Shown here piece by piece: positions 9,641-19,770 of a stretch of DNA of 64,000 bases (within the stretch, counting starts at the first letter, position 1; each line of letters starts with the position of its first letter). Source of the DNA: Pseudochelatococcus sp050946405 (GTDB taxonomy: Bacteria > Pseudomonadota > Alphaproteobacteria > Rhizobiales > Beijerinckiaceae). The notes under the pieces were generated by a model. It searched no databases, was not told the origin of the DNA, and saw nothing but the letters and a program-made list of their open reading frames with translations. The position numbers were made by a program, and so were the translations under genes. The stretch spans positions 186,001-250,000 of the forward strand of contig NZ_JBMNUS010000004.1 in assembly GCF_050946405.1 (NCBI RefSeq), read 5' to 3'.

Positions 9641-10786
9641 GCGCAGAACCACGTCCCTCCGGGCGGCGGCGGACTGATGCGGCGCGGAATCGGGCAGCTT
9701 CACTTGCAGGTTCTCGGTCATGAACTGCGTGCCGGCGGTGACGACGACATCGCCCACGGCCAGCCCCTCGGTGATGCGCACGCCATCAGCGGTGAAATCC
9801 GCGACCCGGACAGGCCGGGCATGCACCGTCCTCGCCGCCTTGTCGACCGCCCAGACGATGGCGGCGCCGTCCCGCTTCGACAACGCGCTGAGCGGAATGG
9901 ATATGAGCGGCTCGCGCGCCTCCGCTTCGGTCTTGACGGTAGCCGTCATGCCGAGCAGAATGCGCGGATCGTTCGGCACGCTGACGCGCACGGCGAAGGT
10001 GCGCGACTGCGGATCGGCGCTGCCGGCCACCTCGCGCACCCTGCCGTCGAGGCTCAGCATGGCGTCGGACCAGAAACCGACTTTCACGGCCTTGCCCGGC
10101 GAGAAATGGGCGATGTCCACCTCGGGAACCGCGATCTGCACTTCCTTCTCGCCGTCGACGGCCACGGTGACGACGGGCGTGCCGGAGCCGACGACCTGGC
10201 CGACATCGGCGGCGACGCCCGTCACGATGCCGTTCCCGACCGCCTTGAGTTCCGTGTAGCTCACCTGGTTCTCCGCCTGGGCGAGCGCGGATTGAGCGGA
10301 ATCGCGCATGGCCACGGCCTGCTGATAGGCGAGATCGGCCTGTTCGAACTGCGATTTGGCGACGACGTTGCGGGCCAGAAGCTGCTCCGCGCGGTTGCGC
10401 GTGATGGCGGCGGTCTCGACCTGCCGCCTGGCCGCCTCAAGGCTCGCGGCGGCGCTTTTCAACGACAGTTCGTAGTCCACGGCATCGAGCCGCGCCAGCA
10501 CTTCCCCCTCCGTGACGCTGTCGCCGATGTCCACCAGCCGCCGGGTGATCTTGCCGCCGACGCGGAAGCCGAGATTCATCTCGGTGCGCGCCTTCAGGGA
10601 ACCGGAATACTGCAACGTGCGTCCGTGATGCGCGCCCGCGATCTCGACGACCTTGACGGGCCGCACGACATGCGGAGCCTCGGCCTGTTCGTCCGTGCAG
10701 CCCGCAAGCAGCAGCAGCGACAGCATGGCCACGGAAAGACCGGCGCGGCCCCGCCCTCCGGGAATGATGGCTTTGACGACGGACAT
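9638..10786 (-). CDS. RND periplasmic adaptor (membrane fusion) lipoprotein
   Basis: HlyD/AcrA-family adaptor of 382 residues that bridges the inner-membrane pump to an outer-membrane channel. A signal segment is followed by the lipobox LLLLAGC, so the mature protein is probably lipid-anchored at that cysteine. Barrel-sandwich (GGKITRRLVDIGDSVTEGEVLARLD), coiled-coil hairpin (about 95-150) and beta-barrel parts follow in order. The ATG at 10786 (MSVVKAII) is chosen; a GTG five codons upstream has no ribosome-binding site. It lies downstream of the TetR gene and upstream of the pump. The stop codon falls on the outermost base-paired bases of repeat R1. Confidence 0.92.
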   Translation of the reverse strand: MSVVKAIIPGGRGRAGLSVAMLSLLLLAGCTDEQAEAPHVVRPVKVVEIAGAHHGRTLQYSGSLKARTEMNLGFRVGGKITRRLVDIGDSVTEGEVLARLDAVDYELSLKSAAASLEAARRQVETAAITRNRAEQLLARNVVAKSQFEQADLAYQQAVAMRDSAQSALAQAENQVSYTELKAVGNGIVTGVAADVGQVVGSGTPVVTVAVDGEKEVQIAVPEVDIAHFSPGKAVKVGFWSDAMLSLDGRVREVAGSADPQSRTFAVRVSVPNDPRILLGMTATVKTEAEAREPLISIPLSALSKRDGAAIVWAVDKAARTVHARPVRVADFTADGVRITEGLAVGDVVVTAGTQFMTENLQVKLPDSAPHQSAAARRDVVLR

Positions 10787-10840
10787 CCGCCTGTACTCCA
10801 CGTTAAGAAATCCCTTCGGGCGGGGCCGCTGCGACCCCGC

Positions 10841-11449
10841 CTATGCCTTCAACGCCTTGAGGGCGAATTCGACGATCTGCTCCGGCGCCGCCCGATTTTC
10901 CTTGGCGCGGCACTGGGCGACCATTTGCGGATGGCACAGGTTGACGGTCGCCGCGCCGAAACAGCGCGCCGCGATGTCGGCGTCCTGCGGCGCGAACTCA
11001 CCCGCCGCGATGCCCTGCCGGATGAGATCCGCGATAATCGCGTGCATGCGGTCGATATGCTGTTCGATCACATGCCAGTCGCGCTCGATGGCGACAATGA
11101 CCATCTCGTGGCACTTCTCTTCGTCGACCATGGTCTCAAGCGTCATCCGGTATTGCGCCATCACATGGCGGCGCAGCCGCTCGCCGGCGCTGAGCGGCAG
11201 GCGGGAAATCGTCCGAGCCGCCTCATAAGAAGCCGCCAGCATGCGCCCGCAGACAGCCTGATGGATGTCGACCTTGGAATCGAAGAACCGATAGATGTTG
11301 GCCGGCGACATGCCGAGATCACGGGCGATGTCCGCAACATTGGTCTTGCTGTAGCCGTAATGACGAAAAAGGCGCTCCGCGCTGTCGAGTATCCTCGACA
11401 CATTCTCCTGCCGGGCATTGTCGGCCCCGGTTGCGGGAGTGTCATCCAT
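10841..11449 (-). CDS. TetR-family repressor of the adjacent RND operon
   Basis: TetR/AcrR-type regulator of 202 residues. The N-terminal helix-turn-helix reads SAERLFRHYGYSKTNVADIARDLGMSPANIYRFFDSK (about residues 23-60), followed by an all-helical ligand-binding domain. It is the first gene of the operon with the adaptor and pump. A perfect inverted repeat overlaps its promoter just upstream, the arrangement of an autoregulated drug-efflux repressor. The start is the ATG at 11449; a GTG one codon upstream would be equally spaced from AGAGG. The inducing compound is unknown. Confidence 0.9.
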   Translation of the reverse strand: MDDTPATGADNARQENVSRILDSAERLFRHYGYSKTNVADIARDLGMSPANIYRFFDSKVDIHQAVCGRMLAASYEAARTISRLPLSAGERLRRHVMAQYRMTLETMVDEEKCHEMVIVAIERDWHVIEQHIDRMHAIIADLIRQGIAAGEFAPQDADIAARCFGAATVNLCHPQMVAQCRAKENRAAPEQIVEFALKALKA

Positions 11450-11470
11450 CACTTCGAGCGCCTCTCTTTA

Positions 11471-11500
11471 CGACTGACGAATTTATAATTTCGTCAGTCG
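11471..11500. promoter_or_regulatory. Probable TetR operator
   Basis: Perfect inverted repeat with 11-bp arms, CGACTGACGAA (11471-11481) and TTCGTCAGTCG (11490-11500), and an 8-bp AT-rich centre. It lies 22 bp upstream of the TetR start codon and covers the -10 element of the predicted promoter. Arm size and symmetry are typical of TetR dimers; binding is inferred. Confidence 0.75.
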
Positions 11501-11511
11501 TACATCATCAA
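11483..11511 (-). promoter_or_regulatory. Predicted sigma70-type promoter of the TetR-RND operon
   Basis: Read on the minus strand: TTGATG (11511-11506), a 17-bp spacer, then TTATAA (11488-11483). The -10 hexamer lies in the centre of the inverted repeat, so repressor binding would occlude RNA polymerase. Confidence 0.6.
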
Positions 11512-11575
11512 GGGCTCCGAGTCAAACGCTCCCATGTCGAAAACGGGTGGGAACGGTGTTCGACGGGCTTGTCCG

Positions 11576-14500
11576 TCACTCCGCGGCCTGCGGCACGGGC
11601 GCCTCGGCGTCGTGCCTCGCCAGCGGCCGCTCGCCCGCCAGCTTGCGCATCAGCACGTAGAAGACCGGCGTCAGGAAGATGCCGAAGGCGGTGACGCCGA
11701 TCATCCCGGCGAAAACCGCGACGCCCATGGCCTGACGCATCTCGGCCCCCGCCCCGGTCGAGACGACCAGCGGCACCACGCCCATCACGAAGGCGAGCGA
11801 GGTCATCAGGATCGGCCGCAGGCGCAGCCGGCTCGCCTCGATCGCGGCCTCGACCGGCGTCCTGCCCTCGAATTCAAGCTCGCGCGCGAACTCGACGATC
11901 AGGATGGCGTTCTTGGCCGACAGGCCGACGAGCACGACGAGGCCGATCTGGGTGAAGACGTTGTTGTCTCCGCCCGTGAGCCACACTCCCCCCAGCGCCG
12001 CCAGCAGGCCCATCGGGATGATGAGCAGGATCGCGATGGGCAGGGTGAGGCTCTCATACTGCGCCGCCAACACCAGAAAGACGAGCAGGATGGCTACGGG
12101 AAAGACGATCGCCGCCGAATTGCCGGCGAGGATCTCCTGATAGGTCAGTTCGGTCCATTCGAAGGCGAAGCCCTTCGGCAAGGTCTCCGCGGCGATGCGC
12201 TCCACCGCCGTCTGCGCCTGGCCGGAGGAGAAGCCCGGAGCCGCGCCGGCGTTGATGTCGGCGGAGAGGAAACCGTTGTAGCGCATCGCGCGCTCGGGGC
12301 CGGCGTCGGCACGCACGTTCAGCACGGCGCTCAGCGGGATCATCTCTCCCGTGTTCGAGCGCACCTGCAACCGCCCGATATGCTCCGGCTGGGCGCGGAA
12401 GGGGGCGTCGGCCTGCACGCGCACGGTGTAGGTGCGGCCGAACCGGTTGAAGTCGTTGACATAGGTCGAGCCGAGATAGGTTTGCAACGTGTCGAACACC
12501 TCGCTCACCGGCACGCCGAGCTGGCGGGCCTTGGTGCGGTCGATGTCGGCGTAAAGCTGCGGAACGTTGATCTGGAAACTGGAAAACATGCCCGCGATTT
12601 CCGGCGCCTGCGCGGCCTTGGCCATGAAGGCCCTGGTCGCCTCGTCAAGCGCGGCGTAGCCGAGCCCGGCACGATCCTCGATCTGGAGCTTGAAGCCGCC
12701 GATGGTGCCGAGCCCCTGCACCGGCGGCGGCGGGAACATGGCTATATAGGCTTCCTTGATGCCGGCGAACTCCTTGTTGAGCTGCATGGCGATGGCGTCG
12801 CCGCTCAGGGACGGATCCTTGCGCTCGTCGAAGGGCTTCAGCCCCACGAAGACGACACCGGCGTTCGACGAGTTGGTGAAACCGTTGATCGACAGGCCCG
12901 GAAAGGAGATCGCATTCTCGACGCCCGGATGCCTGAGCGCGATCGCGTCCATGCGGCGGATCACATCCTCCGTGCGGTCGAGGGTCGCGGCGTCCGGCAA
13001 TTGCGCGAAGCCGACGAGATACTGCTTGTCCTGCCCCGGCACGAAGCCGCCCGGCACCGCCCTGAACAGCACGCCCGTCATGACGAGCAGCAGCGCATAG
13101 ACGCCCAGCATGAGCGCGCGGTGCGAGATCACCCGGCGCACGCCGCCGCCATAGGCCTCCGAGGAGCGCAGGAAGAAGCGGTTGAAGGCGCGGAAGAACC
13201 AGCCGAACATCCGGTCCATGCCGCGCGTCAGCGCATCTTTCGGGGCGTCGTGGCCCCTCAAGAGCAGCGCCGCGAGCGCCGGCGAGAGCGTCAGCGAATT
13301 GACCGCCGAGATCACCGTCGAAATCGCGATGGTGAGCGCGAACTGGCGGTAGAACTGGCCGGTGAGGCCGGAGATGAAGGCGAGCGGCACGAAGACCGCG
13401 ACGAGCACCAGCGCGATCGCGATGATCGGGCCGGAAACCTCGCGCATGGCCTTGTAGGTCGCCTGCCGTGGGGCAAGGCCGTTCTCGATGTTACGCTCGA
13501 CGTTCTCGACCACGACGATCGCATCGTCGACGACGATGCCGATGGCCAGCACGAGCCCGAAGAGGCTGAGCGCGTTGATCGAGAAGCCCAGCAGATACAT
13601 CACCGCGAAGGTGCCGACGATGGAGACCGGCACGGCGAGCAGCGGGATGATCGACGCCCGCCAGGTTTGCAGGAACACGATGACGACCAGCACGACCAGC
13701 GCCACCGCCTCCAGCAGCGTGTGGACGACGGCGTTGATCGAGGCGCGCACGAACTGGGTGGTGTCGTAGACGATGCTGTAGTCGACATCCTCCGGCATGT
13801 TCTGCTTGATTTCGGCCATCACCGCGTCGACCTGATCGGCGATCGCGATGGCGTTGGAGCCGGGCGCCTGGAAGATGGGCACCGCAACCGCCGACTGGCC
13901 GTTCAGCAGCGAGCGCAATGCGTATTCGGCAGCGCCGAGTTCGATGCGGGCGATGTCCTTCAGGCGCACGACCGCGCCGTCGCCGGCTGTCTTGACGATG
14001 ATCTCGCCGAACTCCTCCTCCGACTCGAGCCGGCCCTGGGCATTGACGGAGAGCTGGAAATCGAGGCCCGGCGCGTTCGGCGAGGCGCCGATGACGCCGG
14101 CGGCGGCCTGCACGTTCTGGGCCCTGATTTCGCGCACGACATCGCCGGGGGAAAGGCCGTGCTCGGCGACCTTCTGCGGATCGAGCCAGACGCGCAGCGA
14201 GTAGTCGCCCGAGCCGAAGATCTGGACCTGACCGACGCCGTCGACGCGCGCCAGACGGTCCCTGACGTTGAGCACCGCGTAGTTGCGCAGGTAGGTCATG
14301 TCATAGCGGCCGTTCGGCGAGATGATGTGCACCACCATCGTCAGGTCCGGCGAACTCTTGATCGTGGTGATGCCGAGCCGGCGCACCTCCTCGGGCAACC
14401 GCGGCTCCGCCTGGGCGACGCGGTTCTGCACGAGCTGCTGGGCCCTGTCGGGATCGGTGCCGAGCCGGAAAGTGACGTTGAGCGTCATCACGCCGTCGGT

Positions 14501-14755
14501 CGTCGCCTGGCTCGACATGTAGAGCATGCCTTCGACGCCGTTGATCTGCTCCTCGATCGGCGTCGCCACGGTTTCCGCGATCACCCGCGGGCTGGCGCCG
14601 GGATATTGCGCCCGCACCACCACGGTCGGCGGCACGACATCGGGGTATTCGGAGATCGGCAGGGCCCTCATCGACAGCAGCCCTGCCAGGAAGATCAGAA
14701 CGGAAAGGACCGCCGCGAAGATCGGCCGGTCGATGAAGAACTTGGACAGGTTCAT
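11576..14755 (-). CDS. bepE: RND multidrug efflux pump (AcrB/BepE-like)
   Basis: HAE1-family RND pump of 1059 residues, strongly AcrB-like from its first residues (MNLSKFFIDRPIFAAVLS, SEYPDVVPPTVVV). The transmembrane acidic pair is in IGIVVDDAIVVVE near residue 405. Periplasmic-loop motifs (FPPPPVQGLGTIGGFK) and the C-terminal QIGLVVLVGLSAKNAILIVEFA block are intact. The ATG at 14755 was chosen because the usual N-terminus starts there; an upstream start would add 13 non-conserved residues. It is the last gene of an operon with the adaptor and an altered hydrolase. The symbol is by resemblance to Brucella BepE; a close paralogue is possible. Confidence 0.92.
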   Translation of the reverse strand: MNLSKFFIDRPIFAAVLSVLIFLAGLLSMRALPISEYPDVVPPTVVVRAQYPGASPRVIAETVATPIEEQINGVEGMLYMSSQATTDGVMTLNVTFRLGTDPDRAQQLVQNRVAQAEPRLPEEVRRLGITTIKSSPDLTMVVHIISPNGRYDMTYLRNYAVLNVRDRLARVDGVGQVQIFGSGDYSLRVWLDPQKVAEHGLSPGDVVREIRAQNVQAAAGVIGASPNAPGLDFQLSVNAQGRLESEEEFGEIIVKTAGDGAVVRLKDIARIELGAAEYALRSLLNGQSAVAVPIFQAPGSNAIAIADQVDAVMAEIKQNMPEDVDYSIVYDTTQFVRASINAVVHTLLEAVALVVLVVIVFLQTWRASIIPLLAVPVSIVGTFAVMYLLGFSINALSLFGLVLAIGIVVDDAIVVVENVERNIENGLAPRQATYKAMREVSGPIIAIALVLVAVFVPLAFISGLTGQFYRQFALTIAISTVISAVNSLTLSPALAALLLRGHDAPKDALTRGMDRMFGWFFRAFNRFFLRSSEAYGGGVRRVISHRALMLGVYALLLVMTGVLFRAVPGGFVPGQDKQYLVGFAQLPDAATLDRTEDVIRRMDAIALRHPGVENAISFPGLSINGFTNSSNAGVVFVGLKPFDERKDPSLSGDAIAMQLNKEFAGIKEAYIAMFPPPPVQGLGTIGGFKLQIEDRAGLGYAALDEATRAFMAKAAQAPEIAGMFSSFQINVPQLYADIDRTKARQLGVPVSEVFDTLQTYLGSTYVNDFNRFGRTYTVRVQADAPFRAQPEHIGRLQVRSNTGEMIPLSAVLNVRADAGPERAMRYNGFLSADINAGAAPGFSSGQAQTAVERIAAETLPKGFAFEWTELTYQEILAGNSAAIVFPVAILLVFLVLAAQYESLTLPIAILLIIPMGLLAALGGVWLTGGDNNVFTQIGLVVLVGLSAKNAILIVEFARELEFEGRTPVEAAIEASRLRLRPILMTSLAFVMGVVPLVVSTGAGAEMRQAMGVAVFAGMIGVTAFGIFLTPVFYVLMRKLAGERPLARHDAEAPVPQAAE

Positions 14756-14858
14756 GGAGTGCCCCCTTTTCGAGCGACATATCCTTGCAGGCATGTAGCC
14801 TCGGGTCCGCGGTCCCGCTTCGCGGCCTCCGCGGACGGTCGTCGGTTCAGCCGAAGGT

Positions 14859-16064
14859 TCAACGTTGCGAGAGTTCGGTCGCGGGCTTCTTCAGCTCGCT
14901 CTTCTCCGCCATCGGGACCTGCTCCGGCGCGACCGCCGCGCCCGGCCGGACGTGCTGCACGCCGTTGACGATGATGCGCTCGCCGGGCCTCAGCCCGTCA
15001 TTGACCACGCGCAGCCCGTCATGGAACGGGCCGAGCGAGACCTCGCGCCAGGCGGCCTTGCTGTCGTCGCCGACGACGAAGACGAATTTCTTGTTCTGGT
15101 CGGTGCCCACCGCGCGCTCGTTGATGACAAGCTGCGGCTCGGCCCGCGCCCGCCCGAGCTGCACCCGCACGAACTGGCCGGGCATCAGCCGCCCGTCGGG
15201 ATTGTCGAGCAGCGCACGCACCCGCACCGTGCCGCTGGCGCCGTCGATGCCGTTGTCGACGAAATGCAGGCGGCCGCCGAACTGCCCCGCCTCGGCCGTC
15301 GCCGTCACGATCCGCACCGGAATTTGCTCCAGCGCATGCGAGCCGGCCGGCAGCGAGGCGAGCGCGTCGAGCACGCTGCGCTCGTCGGCGTTGAAGGCCG
15401 CGTAGATCGGATCGACCGACAACAGGCTGGTCAGCACCTGATTGCCGGCGGCGATCAGATTGCCGACCGTGACGTCCAGCCGGCCGATACGGCCGCTGAT
15501 CGGCGCGCGGATCTGCGTGTAATCGACGTTGAGCTGCGCCGTGCGGCGAGCGGCCTCCGCCGCGCGCAGATTGGCCTCGGCCTCGCGCAGGGCGTTGACG
15601 CGGGTATCGAGATCGCGTTGCGACAGATTGCGGGTGGCGATGAGTTGCCGGCCGCGCTCGTGCTCTTTCTCGACAAGCGCGACACGCGCCTGCACGGCAA
15701 GCACCTGCGCCTGGGCGCGTTCAAGCTCGGCCAGATAGGGCGCGGGGTCGATGCTGACGAGCAGATCGCCCTGCTTCACCAGATTGCCCTCGCGGAAATG
15801 CACCGCCTCGACGACGCCCGAAACGCGCGAGCGCAACTCGACACGCTCGATCGCCTCCAGCCGGCCGGAAAACGCGGCCCACGGCACAACCTCCCGCGCT
15901 TCGACCGTGGCGACGGAAACCGGCACGGCGGGAGCGGGAGCGGGAGCGGCGACGGTATCGCCCTGCGCGCGCATGTCGGAAAGGGTGAAGGCGACGATGG
16001 CGGCCAGCGCGACCGAGACAGCGAGGCCGGCCAACAGGCCACGACGGTTCGTTCCCTGAATCAT
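14859..16064 (-). CDS. bepD: RND periplasmic adaptor (AcrA/BepD-like)
   Basis: Membrane-fusion protein of 401 residues paired with the AcrB-like pump. An N-terminal membrane anchor or uncleaved signal (LLAGLAVSVALAAIVAFTL, about 10-28) is followed by a proline/alanine-rich linker. The lipoyl half-domain (SGVVEAVHFREGNLVKQGDLL), a helical hairpin (about 110-175) and a beta-barrel with QLNVDYTQIRAPISGRIG follow. No lipobox cysteine is visible, unlike the other adaptor in this window. AAGGAT precedes the ATG at 16064. The 103-bp gap to the pump and 51-bp gap from the hydrolase support one operon. Confidence 0.9.
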   Translation of the reverse strand: MIQGTNRRGLLAGLAVSVALAAIVAFTLSDMRAQGDTVAAPAPAPAVPVSVATVEAREVVPWAAFSGRLEAIERVELRSRVSGVVEAVHFREGNLVKQGDLLVSIDPAPYLAELERAQAQVLAVQARVALVEKEHERGRQLIATRNLSQRDLDTRVNALREAEANLRAAEAARRTAQLNVDYTQIRAPISGRIGRLDVTVGNLIAAGNQVLTSLLSVDPIYAAFNADERSVLDALASLPAGSHALEQIPVRIVTATAEAGQFGGRLHFVDNGIDGASGTVRVRALLDNPDGRLMPGQFVRVQLGRARAEPQLVINERAVGTDQNKKFVFVVGDDSKAAWREVSLGPFHDGLRVVNDGLRPGERIIVNGVQHVRPGAAVAPEQVPMAEKSELKKPATELSQR

Positions 16065-16115
16065 AGGGTTGATCCTTCTTCGACAGGAATGCGGAATAAA
16101 TGGAAGGAAAGCGTG

Positions 16116-16952
16116 TCAGGAAGGCGCGGTGCGCCCGTAGAAGGCGGCGATTTCGCCGCAGGTTTGACAGAGACAGGAACCCTTCTGCGGCGCATCCGCA
16201 TAAGCCTGCGGCCAATGCGTCGGCGCGGCGATTTCGACATGGCGCACGGTGACACCGGCGGCGCCGAGCCGGGCGGCATATTGCGCCGCCTCGTCGCGCA
16301 TCGGGTCGTCCTGCGCGCTGATCAGCAGCGCCGGCGGCAGGCCGGCGAGGCGCGCCGCCTGAAGCGGCGCGGCATAGGGATGCGCGGCGCGCTCGGGCGT
16401 GCCGAGATAATCCGCCCATCCGTCAGCCCAGCAGCAGCCGACCGGGCCGGCCTGTGCGCCGCGCAGGGAAGCGGTGGCGAGACAGGCGTCGAGCATCGGC
16501 GACAGCAGGATCTGGCCGGCAAGCGCCGGGCCGCCGCGGTCCCGCGCCATCATGGCGAGCGCGGCGGCGAGATTGCCGCCGGCCTCCTCGCCGGCGACGT
16601 AGAGCGGCGCGCCGCGCGCCACCCGGCGGCTCCGCCCCTTCGCCAGCGCCTCGAGCGCGCCATAGACGAGTTCGAGCGTCTCGGGAAAACGCCGGGCCGG
16701 CGCGAGCGGATAGGCGAGCGAGAACACGACCGCGCCGGCCTCGGTCAGAGCCGCCGCGACGGCCTGCCCTTCCGCCGGCGAGCCGCTGTTGAAGTGGCCG
16801 CCATGCAGATGCAGCACGAGGCCGGCCTTCTCCGGCACCCTGGCCGGAACGTAGAGACGCCCCGAAAAGGCCTCCCCACGGACGTTCAGGCTTTCTTCCC
16901 GCCAAAAGACGGAAAGAACCGGCTGAAGCTCCTGCGCGACGGTCACTGGCAT
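16116..16952 (-). CDS. Alpha/beta-hydrolase fold-3 protein with altered nucleophile elbow
   Basis: HSL-like alpha/beta-hydrolase of 278 residues. The oxyanion motif HGGHFNSGS (from residue 50) is intact, and DDPMRDE supplies the acid region. The expected GDSAG nucleophile elbow instead reads GEEAG at residues 121-125, with Glu123 at the serine position; the surrounding VAG-EEAG-GNLAAALA is otherwise canonical. The histidine loop reads THWPQAY instead of the usual HGF. Normal esterase activity is therefore unlikely. It is the first gene of the operon with the BepD/BepE-like proteins and is divergent from a LysR gene. I chose ATG 16952 over an upstream start overlapping the LysR promoter region. 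The current role is unknown. Confidence 0.8.
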   Translation of the reverse strand: MPVTVAQELQPVLSVFWREESLNVRGEAFSGRLYVPARVPEKAGLVLHLHGGHFNSGSPAEGQAVAAALTEAGAVVFSLAYPLAPARRFPETLELVYGALEALAKGRSRRVARGAPLYVAGEEAGGNLAAALAMMARDRGGPALAGQILLSPMLDACLATASLRGAQAGPVGCCWADGWADYLGTPERAAHPYAAPLQAARLAGLPPALLISAQDDPMRDEAAQYAARLGAAGVTVRHVEIAAPTHWPQAYADAPQKGSCLCQTCGEIAAFYGRTAPS

Positions 16953-17059
16953 GGCCCATCCTCGGTATTGCGATGCAGCACAAATTAGTGAATCGACGTT
17001 TTGGAATAAATAGGATATTCGCTCATTCATTGTTCACCAGGAGAAACAATCGGAGCAAG

Positions 17060-18004
17060 ATGGACCAGTTGGCGGCGATGCGAGCCTTCGTGAGGGTGGT
17101 CGAGGCGGGAACGTTCACCCGCGCGGCCGAGATTCTCGACATGCCGAAGCCGACCGTCACCAAGCTGATCCAGCAGCTCGAAGGGCATTTGCGCACCCGG
17201 CTGCTGAACCGCACCACGCGGCGCGTGACGGTGACGATGGACGGCGCGGCCTATTACGAGCGGGCGCTGCGTCTCCTGTCGGAACTGGACGAACTCGACG
17301 CCAGCCTGACGCTGGCGCAGGCGCGGCCAGGCGGTCGGCTCAGGGTCGATTGCAGTTCGGCGCTGGCGATATCCGTCATCATCCCGGCGCTGCACGCATT
17401 CAACGCGCGCTACCCCGACATCCAGCTCGATCTCGGCCTGAACGATCGTCCGGCCGACCTGCTCGGCGAGAATCTCGATTGCGCGGTGCGGGCCGGCGAG
17501 ATCACCGACCAGAGCCTGATCGCCCGCCGGATCGGCCAGATGCAGGTCATCACCTGCGCCACGCCCGATTACCTCGCCCGCTTCGGCACGCCGCGCCATC
17601 CGCGCGACATCGAGGACGGCCATCGCATCGTCGCCTATCGGCCGGCGCTCGGCGGCCGGATTCTGCCGATGGTCTACCAGAACCACAGCGAGACGATCGA
17701 GATCACCGGGCGCTACACCATTGCCGTCAACGACGGCATGGGCTATCTCGCCGCCGGCCTCGCCAGCCACGGCATCATGCAACTGCCGACCTTCATGGCG
17801 CGCGAGCCGATCGCCGACGGACGCCTCGTCCCGCTCCTGCTGGACTGGTGCACGGCCCCGAAGCCGCTGCACATCATCTATCCGCCCAACCGGCACCTCA
17901 GCAACAAGGTGCGCGTTTTCGTCGATTGGCTGGCGGAACTCCTGCCGAAGATGAGTTCGGTCGCGCCCGAAACGCCGGATCGCCGATCCGAACCTTTTCA
18001 ATGA
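17060..18004 (+). CDS. LysR-family transcriptional regulator
   Basis: LysR regulator of 314 residues of the CrgA/AaeR-like group. The winged helix-turn-helix at the N-terminus reads AMRAFVRVVEAGTFTRAAEILDMPKPTVTKLIQQLEGHL. A periplasmic-binding-like effector domain follows from about residue 90. The ATG at 17060 is used because the protein then starts MDQLAAMRAFVRVVEAG, the family norm; an upstream start adds 29 unrelated residues. It is divergent from the hydrolase-BepDE operon across about 107 bp and is the natural candidate to regulate it. It is followed by a strong hairpin before convergent mmsA. Confidence 0.9.
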   Translation: MDQLAAMRAFVRVVEAGTFTRAAEILDMPKPTVTKLIQQLEGHLRTRLLNRTTRRVTVTMDGAAYYERALRLLSELDELDASLTLAQARPGGRLRVDCSSALAISVIIPALHAFNARYPDIQLDLGLNDRPADLLGENLDCAVRAGEITDQSLIARRIGQMQVITCATPDYLARFGTPRHPRDIEDGHRIVAYRPALGGRILPMVYQNHSETIEITGRYTIAVNDGMGYLAAGLASHGIMQLPTFMAREPIADGRLVPLLLDWCTAPKPLHIIYPPNRHLSNKVRVFVDWLAELLPKMSSVAPETPDRRSEPFQ

Positions 18005-18051
18005 AACAATCCCGCGACCGAAACAACGGCAACGCCCGTGCACGAGCGGCA

Positions 18052-18078
18052 GGGCCGCCGTCGCAAGGACGGCGGCCC
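18052..18078. terminator. Bidirectional hairpin between LysR and mmsA
   Basis: Perfect 11-bp inverted repeat GGGCCGCCGTC / GACGGCGGCCC with loop GCAAG, between convergent stop codons. It has no T-run. A second smaller GCCCGG/CCGGGC hairpin follows near 18108-18121. Confidence 0.65.
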
Positions 18079-18121
18079 GCTCGCAAAGAGGCGCTTCCGG
18101 TGTCCGGCCCGGAGCCGGGCG

Positions 18122-19621
<1,500 letters not shown>

Positions 19622-19718
19622 GACGATGACCTCCTCGTAATCCCTGTCCTGTCGCTTGCGGGCGGATGAATGCCGGGCGGCATTGACGAACCCGATACCG
19701 TCATCCAATATCGCGTTT

Positions 19719-19755
19719 CGCACATCAATCCCGTTTTTCCATCAATCGATGTGCG
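19719..19755. promoter_or_regulatory. Inverted repeat in mmsA-LysR divergent region
   Basis: CGCACATC (19719-19726) pairs with GATGTGCG (19748-19755), and the neighbouring words AATCCCG (19727-19733) and CGGGATT (19754-19760) are also complementary. It lies about 100 bp upstream of mmsA and 16 bp upstream of the LysR start, the usual place for a LysR-type binding site. Confidence 0.45.
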
Positions 19756-19770
19756 GGATTTATAGTCTGG

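Noticed and set aside
11534..14968. Open frame of over 1100 codons antisense to the AcrB-like pump gene
   Set aside because: No family motif, extreme His/Arg/Asp content, and complete overlap with a well-supported pump gene.
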